Of a stretch of 64,000 nucleotides of DNA, positions 33,401 through 42,500 are shown in pieces. Below the pieces are notes generated by a model. That model made no database searches and was not told where the DNA came from. It worked only from the letters and a program-made list of their open reading frames with translations. Within the stretch, counting starts at the first letter, position 1. Each line of letters opens with the position of its first letter. This DNA is from Luteibaculum sp964627445. GTDB lineage: Bacteria; Bacteroidota; Bacteroidia; Flavobacteriales_D; Luteibaculaceae. Position numbers and translations under genes: made by a program. Location: NCBI GenBank assembly GCA_964627445.1, contig CAZVJF010000001.1, forward strand, positions 248,001 to 312,000, given 5' to 3'.

Positions 33401-33586
33401 ATTGGGTTTTTCGTTGTAGCCCGAAGCATCTTCGAATAGCGTTAAATAAGCGGCTACCTGATCGGGACTAATTTGTTGCTTAAGGAAACTCTCTACCCTT
33501 GCGTGCTGTGTTTTTGTGACCACCCCATCCTGTTTAAGGATGATGGCAAACAATTGCATCAGGGCTTTTAAAATTTCTTCACTCAT
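30476..33586 (-). CDS. ABCG-type half-transporter fused to N-terminal TerB-like and FHA-like domains
   Basis: The 1036-residue protein is unusual in domain number. Residues ~1-145 form an all-helical TerB-like domain, and ~155-245 a beta-rich FHA-like domain (INxxL-type segment NIYMNGLPLRKGKLYLFPSG). The ABC ATPase has Walker A GASGAGKST near 284, signature ISGGQRKRLNIGLELL near 395, Walker B VLFVDEPTSGLSSRDS and His in VIHQPSSD. Six membrane helices follow, five between ~600 and 790 (such as IPAFIFMSIVVALFMGL), and the last near 1000 after a large ~200-residue extracytoplasmic loop. ABCG-type exporters move lipids or hydrophobic compounds; the substrate here is unknown. It heads the run with the MORN, lipoprotein and secreted proteins. 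Confidence 0.88.
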   Translation of the reverse strand: MSEEILKALMQLFAIILKQDGVVTKTQHARVESFLKQQISPDQVAAYLTLFEDASGYNEKPNPEEDGKKKLTSVKDSVRTLGICKKINKTLEQKQKIVVFIRILEMIWADESLGPLAMEIVETVAKVFKIDKEEYASMTDFAFDQSKGETTHNHLLLIDGNPDYNGEEKHIYIDQFSGSLKILKVNSVELYFLKVNASNIYMNGLPLRKGKLYLFPSGSTIKPPSGKPIYYSEVSATFLKDAIDVNISFVAQDVQYVFPKGNIGLRDINIAEDTGKLVGIMGASGAGKSTLLNILNGNEPPTEGKVLINGIDIHRQKDDVTGVIGYVPQDDLLIDELTVYQNLFYNGKLCLNELSDAELHERIISLLKSLDLMATKDLKVGNVLEKTISGGQRKRLNIGLELLREPSVLFVDEPTSGLSSRDSENIMDLLKELTLKGKLIFVVIHQPSSDIYKLFDKMFILDVGGYCVYYGNPVEALLYFKRKANQANQDIGECITCGNVNPELVFNIIDAKLVDDYGRYLEQRKVSPQQWNHYYQEEFEVPQVPQATDPPPNSLSIPKKIQQWWVFTKRDVHAKLKNTQYMLINVLEAPVLALVLAFIVKNAVDSDQYNFYKNENIPAFIFMSIVVALFMGLTISAEEIIKDRKILKREKFLSLNKAAYLFSKVGILFTFSAIQTALFVWIGNSILDIQGMDLTYWLTLFTVACFANILGLNISASFKSAVTIYILIPLILIPQMILSGAIFSFDRINRFLGEENTVPVVAEVMASRWAFEALAVAQFKRNGFEKDLYFWNKLQSDLNYRMAYWIPELRSLAAEAVNENDTDTQQAQENLAVIQQALQSEYVRLPEEHRYPEASTWNPSTFDDAALADFKSYLERLNDFYAEYFTQVEDLLTEKKASLFASSGINQYDAYQASYANESLAELVRNTTATQKIKVIDGRLQQIIDPVYRTPLVAERGYRAHLYAPLKPIPFTNKYMETFSYNLLVIWLMSLLAFIALYFDWLKKLIDRMAAIQWPKLPKLKLKKAATATDKNQKTQ

Positions 33587-33612
33587 AGTGCTGCAGTTCT
33601 TTAGGGGTTATA

Positions 33613-35613
33613 CTAGTCGCCTGCCTGTGTTTCTACGCTTGGGCTCTTGGGTTCGCTTTCTGCTACTTGGGGGGCATCATTTGGGAAATTCACCTTCTTC
33701 CCTTCAAAATTCCAGATTAGACTTAGTACATGGGTTTCACTTTCATTTATTATGAAATGTACGTAGCCATCTTCGCCCGTTTTTTTTGGTTCTAACCGCT
33801 CCCCATCGCGTATCTGCGTTGCCGTAACACCGGGTGCAACCTCTTGGTATTTGTGTGGATTTAAGGGTTGATAATGCACCAAAGCTTCCAAATCGTATTC
33901 TGGAGTTGTTTCCCCCATAATTGCGATTTTTAGTTTTTCCCAGAAAGAAATCTTTTCAGTGGTGTCACCCCCTCGATGACCGGCTATAATAAGACTATCT
34001 GCCACCGGCCCTTCTGGTTTGCGCATTCCAGCAAACAGTTTTACCTTAATATCGTCTCCTCGTGAGCGAATTTCCAGTTGCTTATTGCCATACTTGTTCT
34101 GATGGATGGTGAAGTAAATTTTGTTGTAAGAGAAACCGTCCTTTCGCACTGATATGCGATACTCTATTCCCGTATCGGGACGAAAAGTATAGTACCCCGA
34201 CTCTAAGCCCAGTTCACGGTCTTTTTTCTTTGCCTCCTCCCGTATAGAAAAAGATAGCGCATCAAAAGCGCTACTATTTTTTATCCATATGCGTTCTTCA
34301 TCGTACTCAAGCTCTAGCGGTTGTAGCTTGGCAAAAGCATAGATATCGGCTTTTCCGGTACCATTAATTCTGTCTGAAACAAAAAGGCCCTTACCAGTAT
34401 TTGGCATTTCTGCATAGCAGATATCATCGCCAATAGAGTTTAACGGAACCCCCATGTTTTCTACCGCTGTCCAGCCATATTCGGGATCATACGTAGTTTT
34501 AAAAATATCTTGCTTCCCCATACCCGGATGACCGCTGGATGAAAAGTAAATGGTGGTAGAATCTCCGTAAAACGGAAACAACTCATTGTCTGCTGTATTT
34601 ACCTCGGGTCCCATGTTGTAGGGTCCTACCCAATAGCCTTGCTTATCTCGGTAGGTTAAATATAGATCGGTGCCTCCCATACCCCCAGGCATGTTGGAAG
34701 CAAACACCATGCGGTCTCCATCAGCAGAGACCGATGGGTGCATTACTGAATATTTATAGGAGTTGAATGGCAATGCACTCTGGCCTTCAGTCCAGTACGC
34801 ATTATCCATGAGCATAGCAGAAAAAACCTGCAGGGTGTTTTGCACTACATCATCGCTTTTACTGATGCGTTTTCCTTTCACTGTTGTGGTGTAATACACG
34901 GTTTTTCCATCTGCAGTAAAACTCGCAGGGCCCTCGTGGTTGGGGGTGTTTAGCCCAGGAAAAAAGAAGATCTCGTTGTCTATAGATTCTTCGGTACCAT
35001 CAAATTCCATGTAATACAGATCGAGCAAGATATCGGCACCGCCATCAAAACTTACAAAGGGACGTAACCCTCCAGGCCGTTGCGATGAAAACACAATACC
35101 CCCCCTGTAGAATATGGGGGCAATTTCTTCGTCCTCGGTATTCATGGCTTGAAGCTCGCGCACAGTGTATTGCCACTCGGAGTCGAGTAGGTTTTGGGCT
35201 ATATCGCAGGAACGCAGCATTTTTGGCCCACGGGGGTCGCTCGGGTTTTTTCGCACATAGTCCTCGAAGACCTTTTTTGCCTCTGCATACTTTGCCGCGG
35301 CTTTTAAGGCCGAACCGTACTTAAACTGCGCCTCGGCTCCTCCTTTTCTAAGCAGGTTTTTATAGATCTTCTCTGCGTTCTCAAAATCTCCCAAAAACCG
35401 ATAACAATCGGCCAAGCGAAACGTAGCCTGGAGCTTTTCTTCTGGTGTAGCGGCTTCCTTTATTCCCTCGGTAAGCAAGGGTATTGCTTTTTCGTACTGG
35501 TTTAAGCCAAAGAAGCGGTTTCCTTTTTCTAGATTTTTTTGCCCATACACGCCCAGGCACCACAAAAAACTGGCACCAAGCAGCAGAAAGCTTATGTGTA
35601 GTTGTGGTCTCAT
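33613..35613 (-). CDS. TPR/PD40 beta-propeller protein downstream of the SprF-like gene
   Basis: A 666-residue exported protein (signal peptide to VYGQ). TPR units span ~25-145 (ANKYEKAIPLL-type pattern LNQYEKAIPLLTEG, CYRFLGDFENAEKIYKNLL, YAEAKKVFEDYVRKNP). WD40-like PD40 repeats follow from ~165, for example GIVFSSQRPGG, MVFASNMPGGMGGTDLYLT, TIYFSSSGHPGMGKQDIF and GLFVSDRINGTGKADIYAF. Related proteins next to PorP/SprF genes often end in an OmpA peptidoglycan-binding domain; here that domain is missing and the C-terminus is a short polar tail. It overlaps the sprF-like stop by one base and is part of the adhesin operon, probably anchoring or maturing the surface structure. Confidence 0.85.
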   Translation of the reverse strand: MRPQLHISFLLLGASFLWCLGVYGQKNLEKGNRFFGLNQYEKAIPLLTEGIKEAATPEEKLQATFRLADCYRFLGDFENAEKIYKNLLRKGGAEAQFKYGSALKAAAKYAEAKKVFEDYVRKNPSDPRGPKMLRSCDIAQNLLDSEWQYTVRELQAMNTEDEEIAPIFYRGGIVFSSQRPGGLRPFVSFDGGADILLDLYYMEFDGTEESIDNEIFFFPGLNTPNHEGPASFTADGKTVYYTTTVKGKRISKSDDVVQNTLQVFSAMLMDNAYWTEGQSALPFNSYKYSVMHPSVSADGDRMVFASNMPGGMGGTDLYLTYRDKQGYWVGPYNMGPEVNTADNELFPFYGDSTTIYFSSSGHPGMGKQDIFKTTYDPEYGWTAVENMGVPLNSIGDDICYAEMPNTGKGLFVSDRINGTGKADIYAFAKLQPLELEYDEERIWIKNSSAFDALSFSIREEAKKKDRELGLESGYYTFRPDTGIEYRISVRKDGFSYNKIYFTIHQNKYGNKQLEIRSRGDDIKVKLFAGMRKPEGPVADSLIIAGHRGGDTTEKISFWEKLKIAIMGETTPEYDLEALVHYQPLNPHKYQEVAPGVTATQIRDGERLEPKKTGEDGYVHFIINESETHVLSLIWNFEGKKVNFPNDAPQVAESEPKSPSVETQAGD

Positions 35614-36545
35614 TAGAAATAATATCTCGGGTGTATTACTTTTTTCTTGGCGGGCTCTAACAGGTTGTGATAATAGCCTACCATAATCTCGTGCGAGTTG
35701 CTGGTAAAAGTGGTTAAGGGTCCCATGCGGGTTTCGTATGAATAACCCAGGTATACCTGCTCTACCAGTTCTAACTTGGCGGTGTACACCAAGGCATCAT
35801 TCGGCCTAAAGGTGATGCCGATGCCATAGCTTTCTTTAAGAACCAAAAAAGCTCCCAAATCTATTTGCCAAGGTGCTGCCCGTGTACCCTTATATAAGAG
35901 GTAAGGCTCTAACTGTAATATATCTCCAAAAGCAATTACCCCTCCAGCATTTAAGTAGTGGTGTGCCGTTGCCCGCGAGACATTCATGGTTTCTCCACCC
36001 TGAAACTGCAGCTTGGACGCCACCAGGTTTTGGACGGAATAGCCTAAGTACCACTTGGCGGTGGTGTAAAAGAACCCAGTGGCTGCGTTGGGGCGCATTA
36101 TAGATGCTTGACCCGTTGGGATAACGGCATCATCCTGATCTACCCGTACCATCTCATCCCACTGTGCTGCATATTGGTCCAAACCAAACTCCAATCCAGC
36201 CGACAACTTACCTCGCCCCACTATAACCACGTAGTTCGCTGCTAAGCCTACCGCCATATGGTTTGCACTGCCTATTTTATCATTCATAAGCCGCAATCCA
36301 AGGCCAAAATTTTTAGCATGCCAAGGAGCACTTACGGTAAGCATTTGGGTGGTGGGCGCACCCGTAAAACCAATCATATGGTTTCTGTGGCTCACCAAGG
36401 TTTCCACCCTGTTTTTATTTCCTGCGCAAGCAGGGTTGAAGCCAAAACGGTTAAATATCTGTTGACTGAATAAGGGTAGCTGTTGCGCTTGAGACGACCC
36501 AACCCACAGCACCAATAAACACACGGAAAGTAAAATCTGCTTCAT
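35613..36545 (-). CDS. PorP/SprF-family outer-membrane protein
   Basis: The 310-residue protein has a signal peptide (LVLWVGSSQAQ) and the family start QLPLFSQQIFNRFGFNPACAGNKN, followed by a beta-barrel pattern with the repeated phrase GLGLRLMNDKIG. The ending VGYYHNLLEP is typical. PorP/SprF proteins work with type IX secretion; SprF is needed for secretion of the SprB adhesin encoded beside it. Here the gene overlaps the giant adhesin stop by 4 bp (ATGA), as expected for a dedicated partner. A second family member lies at 61789 with the gldK operon. Confidence 0.93.
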   Translation of the reverse strand: MKQILLSVCLLVLWVGSSQAQQLPLFSQQIFNRFGFNPACAGNKNRVETLVSHRNHMIGFTGAPTTQMLTVSAPWHAKNFGLGLRLMNDKIGSANHMAVGLAANYVVIVGRGKLSAGLEFGLDQYAAQWDEMVRVDQDDAVIPTGQASIMRPNAATGFFYTTAKWYLGYSVQNLVASKLQFQGGETMNVSRATAHHYLNAGGVIAFGDILQLEPYLLYKGTRAAPWQIDLGAFLVLKESYGIGITFRPNDALVYTAKLELVEQVYLGYSYETRMGPLTTFTSNSHEIMVGYYHNLLEPAKKKVIHPRYYF

Positions 36546-39500
36546 CGCTGTATCATTATGTAGTTGGTGTAGGGGGGCTGACCATTGCCTATGTCCAGCA
36601 CATAGAAATAAGTACCCGAGGGTAAATCTTTGCCATCGTTAGATGTGCCACCCCAGGTGTTGTTGTATTGCTCGGCTTCGAAAACCATGCGCGACCAACG
36701 GTTGTACACGGTTAGCTTAGCTTGAGTGAAGTAGTCTACATCTGAGAAATAGAGCACATCATTTTTGCCATCGCCATTGGGGGTAATAATCTGAGGAAGT
36801 GGATCGGGCAACTCGGTTAAGCAACGGTCTACACTTACAATAACCGTAGCCGAATCTATGCACACATCATTAATTGCCCATACTTTAAAGGTATCGGTTT
36901 GCAGTGGTGTTACTAGTGGGGCGTCAATAAAGCGGTCGCTTATGGAGTCTCCTTCCACCCAGCGATAGCGCTCGCCACCACTGGCTGTTAGCATAACGCT
37001 CTCAAAGCGGCATATTTCATCCACAGGATCTATAAAGGCGTTGGGCACATTGTTATCAACATACACCACTGCACTGTCTCGCTTACTAGTGCAGATACCT
37101 TGTATAGCTTGTACCCAAATGGTATCTGTATTCTGTAGCGTGTAAAACGTTGTTGAAGCGGTATCGCCATTGCTCCACAAGTAGCTTTCCCCACCCGAGG
37201 CGGTAGCCAAGGCTTCATTACCAATACATACCGAATCCTGAACCGCAGTAATTTCGGCAGTTGGTTTGAAAGCTACCGTAGTTACGATGGTATCTGAATT
37301 GGCTGTACAACCACCGTTGCTTCCTACAATATAAATAGCGTTGCCATTGGTTAGGGTATCTGTGGTAAAGCTGGAGCTGTTGCGATTTTCGTCCAGTAAA
37401 ACACTTCCGTTATACAGGCTGTACCGCACTGGAACGGGAGCCACCGTAAAAGTGATACTGTCGCCATCGCAAATGATATTATCAGCATCGGAACTTTCCA
37501 AGGTATAGCTTGGAATGGGCAATACCGTGGTTACTACAACTTCCGAGGTTTTAAAACAACGCTCGTAGGTACTGGCTATCACATAAACTTCCTCACCATC
37601 CTGCAAGTTGTTTACGTTTAAAGTATCCTCGGGTCCGTTTTTAACTCGGATATCCTGCCTGTAAAACGCATAGCGATCAAAGTCAGGAGAGGCGGTAAAA
37701 ATTACCGGTTCGCCTTCACAAATGGTGTCATTGGCATCGGAGCTAATGAGCAACAACTCTGGGAAATTTAGAACCGTAAGACTTATTGCATCGGCAGTAA
37801 AGCTACATCCCTTATTTTCAGCACGTGCCCGTATAGTTTTTGTGCCCACCGATAAACGACCTGCGTTAAAATTGCTAGCAATGGAGTCTTGGATTACCTC
37901 TCCGTCTACCTCAAAAATGTAGCGGTCATACCCCTGCGTGCTTGCTGTAAGCAATAAGTCTTCTCCAAAGCAGGTGGTATCGTCTGCTGCCTCATGTGCT
38001 ATCTGAAATTCAGGAATAGGGTTTACCGAAATATTTACCGTAAGCTGCGGAACCGGGCAGTTCAACTGAGTGGAGTCGACCATGGTAACCGAAACCGTAG
38101 AATCTTCGCTGAAGGTAAAGGTGCGCAACGAGTCTTTTGTGGCGCTCACTCCGTCCCATACAAAACCAAAACGGTCGCTTGGACTCTCTAAATTGGTAAG
38201 TGCAATAGTGAATGGACTTCCTGCACACAAGGTGGTATCTGGGCTTATGGTAAACGCTACTTTTTCGCAATTTTGAGCAATGCAGGATGCTGTATCCGAC
38301 ACAGGACTTAGCTCACACGGAGATGCCCCAATGGCCCGAACTGTGGCGGTTGCAGTTTCGCCCGCTGACAAACCGGTAATTTCGTGCAGCAAACCTGCAG
38401 CACCGCTAGACGGCACCTGGTAGGGCCCACCGTTAATGCTGATCTCGTAGCCCAAAGCCCCGGGCACTGCGGTCCATTCAAAATCTATAGAGGAGGTAGT
38501 TGTTCGACCGCAAAACAAATCGGGTGCCCGCAAGGCCGGACTCACCGAAACGAATAGGGTATTGGAAGTGTCGTAACATCCATTATTGCTTGCTACCACG
38601 CTGTAGTAATGTCCGTCTTCTACCGTGCTATCCATTAAGGTTGGATTGAGGCCATTTTGAACTGACAATACCCGATCAAAAAACTCGTAGTTATCATAAG
38701 GTGTGGGGAGTGCTTCAAAAACACCCACTTCGTTAGAACAGTAATCCGATTCTCCTTCCAACCTCACCACAGGAATAGGATTTACGGTGATACGAAAAAC
38801 CTTACTCACCGGCCTACATGTAATTTGGTTGGTATCGCGAACGGTTACCGTGACTACCGTATCTCGGGTTGCGGTAAAATTGCGAGCAGTTCCGTTGGGC
38901 GAACCATTCCAGTCGATTACAAAACCACCCGTACCTCCTGTAATCTCCGAAATATTAAGAGCTACCGCATCGCCTGCACAGAAGGTGGAATCGGTAAAGT
39001 TTTGCTCAAACGTAAAGGCGCTATCGCAAGACACAAAGCATTGTATAGTCTCCGAAACGCGACTATTTCCACAGGGGCTTGGACCCACGGCAAACACCGC
39101 TACCGATACCGAGTCGTTTTCATCCAAACCATCGGCCAAATGCACCAGACCATTGATTCCGGTAGAAGGAATAATAAAATCGTTGTTGTCTACCTGTATC
39201 TGGTATCCGGAAGCGCCAGGTACACTATCCCAAACTATTTCAATAGCACCTACGCTGGTATTGCCACAATTTACTACAGGCGGCACCAAGGTGTCAGACA
39301 CCTGATATACAAAGGTATCGCTGGGTGCACTAAAACAGCCTTGCGCAGAGGCTACTACAAAATAGTTTCGATCTGATTTTAAAGTACTCGAGGCATAAAC
39401 ATGCCCTCCTTGCTCCACCAGTTTGTGGTAATCCTGGTAAAAATCAAAGCCCGAAGCTATTTCGCTAGTAGCAGTAAAAATCACCAATTCATTTTCGCAA

Positions 39501-42500
39501 ATCTCTGGGCCCGGATTAGAGCTTGACAAGCTTACTTGCGGCACCGGCAAGGCAGTAATATTTACTGCAATTTCTGTGGGTGGACAAACGATTTGGGAGG
39601 AATCGAGCATAGCTACCCGTATCACGGTATCTTGCGTAAAGGCGTACGTTTCCGCAGTTTTTTTGCTGTAAGGCGCTCCATTCCAACTAAAAAAGTAACG
39701 ACTGCTGGGACTGGATATATTTTGGATTTGCACATCAATGTTTTCGCCTGCACAAATTTTGCTATCGGGCGTAATTTCAAACGCCATTTTGGCGCATGCT
39801 CTGGCAAAACAGGTTACGGTTTGCGAAGGAGCACTCATGCCGCATGGTGCGGGCCCTAACGCCCGAACGGTAGCAGCGATGCTCTCCTCGGGCATTAACC
39901 CCGTAATTTCGTGAGTTAAGCCTGTGGCACCGCTCGAAGGTGTCTGATAGGCTAAGCCATCCAAACTAATTTCATATCCCGTAGCTCCGGGTACCTCTTG
40001 CCACTCAAAGGTTATAGAAGTGGTAGTGGTTGTAGCACAGTACAACCTTGGCGGTGCTAACTCTTGCGCTACATTAATAGTAATGCGGTTGGATGTATCG
40101 GAACAGCCATTTTCAGTTGCTACCACGTAGTAATAATGTCCATCTTCTAGCACGGCATCGGTTACCGAGGTAGCCAGCCCATTGGCCAAGGAAAGGTTGC
40201 GATCGAAAAACTCGTAATTATCGTACGAGGCGGGAGCGGCTGTGAATGTGGCCGATTCCGAAGCACAGAAGGTATCTTCCCCACTAAGCGTCACCTGTGG
40301 GTATGGGTTTACCGTAATGCGGAAGGTTTTGGTAACGGGAGTACACGAGGGTTGTTGATTGTCGGTTACGGCAACGCGAATTACCGTATCCTTAGTAGCA
40401 ACAAAGGTCTCCGTCATCTCCCCCAACCCACCATTCCATCGTATGGTAAAATCTCCCGTTCCGCCTACTAGGTTAAGAATGCGCAGGCTTACTTCATCGC
40501 CTTCGCAAACGCTTGCTTCTGAAAAATTTTGACTGAATGTAAACGGGTTTTCACAGGTTAAGTAGCACTTTACCGATCTGGAGACATTGCTATTTCCGCA
40601 AGGAGCAGGGCCTGTAGCGATAACCTCGGCAATTACAGAGTCTATGGTATTTAAGCCTCCGACCTCATGACTAAAACCCGCAGGGCCCGTGGATGGCACT
40701 TGAAAAGGCCCACCATCGATGCGCACCAGATATCCTACCGCTCCAGGAATACTATCCCAAACCACTTCCAGACTTCCAGCCCCAATGCTTCCACAGTTGA
40801 CTTCTGGAGGCGTTAAGGTATCGGAAACATTAAAAGCCAAAGAATCGCTAGGAACGCTAGAGCACCCTCTAGAATTGGCCACTACGTAATAGTTGCGATG
40901 GGCTTCTACCTGCCCCTCGGTGTACCGGTTTCCTCCTACATCTTGCAACACAAAAAAGTCGCGGTAAAAGGTGAAGCTCGTTGCCGTTGGACTGCTTGCA
41001 AAAAAGGTAATAGTATCGGTTTCGCACACTTCACTTCCCGAAGCAGAGCTACCAAAATCTACCACAGGCAAAGGAATAACCTCAACAGCAACGGCATGCT
41101 CGGTTTCGGGACAATTCAACTGCGTTGAATCTATCATAGAAACTTGCACCACACTGTCCCGATTAAAAGTAAAAGTACGATTCACGGTGCGCTCATAGCT
41201 AAGGCCACCATCCCAAGTGAAAGCGTACCGAGCACTAGGACTCTCTAAATTGCGCAGTAGGACCGCCAAAGATGCTCCCTGGCACAAAATGGTGTCTCGG
41301 TTTATTTCAAAGGCCACTTTGTCGCATTCCTGCGCAATGCAGGTAACCACATCCGAGGGTTCACTGGCTCCACAGGGATCCGGCCCCAATGCCCTTACTT
41401 TAGCCGTAACTACTTCTCCTGGCGTTAGTCCACTAACTTGATGCACCAAGCCCGCAGCACCACTGGAGGGCGTTTGGTACGGAAATCCATTGATGCTGAT
41501 TTCGTAACCTGTAGCACCTGGCACAGCATACCATTCAAAATCTATGCTAGACGTAGTCGTAACACCACAGTATACATTGGGTGCTAGCAGCTCTTGGTCT
41601 ACGCTAACCGTAATCACATTGGAGGTATCGGTGCACCCATTCTCTGTAGCCACCACATAGTAGAAATGTCCATCTTCTACCACGCTATCTACTACGGTTG
41701 GATTAGCGCCATCTGCAATGGGCACAAAACGATCGTAGAAGGTATACGATTCATAAGCGGTGGGCGTAGCAGAAAACTCAGCTACCTCATTGGAGCAATA
41801 CGCACTTAAGCCAGAGAGGTTTACACTAGGAATGGGGTTTACGTTGACATAAAACGTTTTAATTACGGGTGCACAGGCCGGTTGATCTTCATCTACCACA
41901 GACACCGTAACCACGGTATCTCTATTGGCTGGAAATGCGTTTACCGTATTCCCTGGCTCCCCGTTCCAACGTATGGTATAGTTTCCAGAACCCCCGGTAA
42001 TTTCTGAGATGCGCAGCGTTACATTATCCCCACGACAAAAGTCGCCCTCGGTAAAGTTTTGCTCGTAGCTAAAGGGGTTTTCACATGCTAAATAACAGGT
42101 TACGGAATTGGAAATAATACTGTTTCCGCAAGGCTCGGGTCCTGTGGCTACCACCTGAGCAACAATGGAATCGTTTTCATTCAATCCACCCACCACATGA
42201 AACAAGCCCGTATTTCCCGAACTGGGTGGCGCAAGTGGCGCACCATCTACACGGATGCGGTAGCCCGTTGCTCCCGATATAGCATCCCAAACCACCTCTA
42301 AAGTTCCATCGCCCACACTTCCACAGTTTACCTGAGGCGGAAAAAGGGTATCGGAAACCGTGTACTGGAAAGAGTCGCTCGATGCGCTGGCGCACCCGTT
42401 GGTGTTGGCAATTACATAATAAAAGCTACCAGACCGAATATTATCGGTGGTATAGCTATCGCCCACACCGCTTTGCAAGATGTGATAGTCTCGATAAAAG

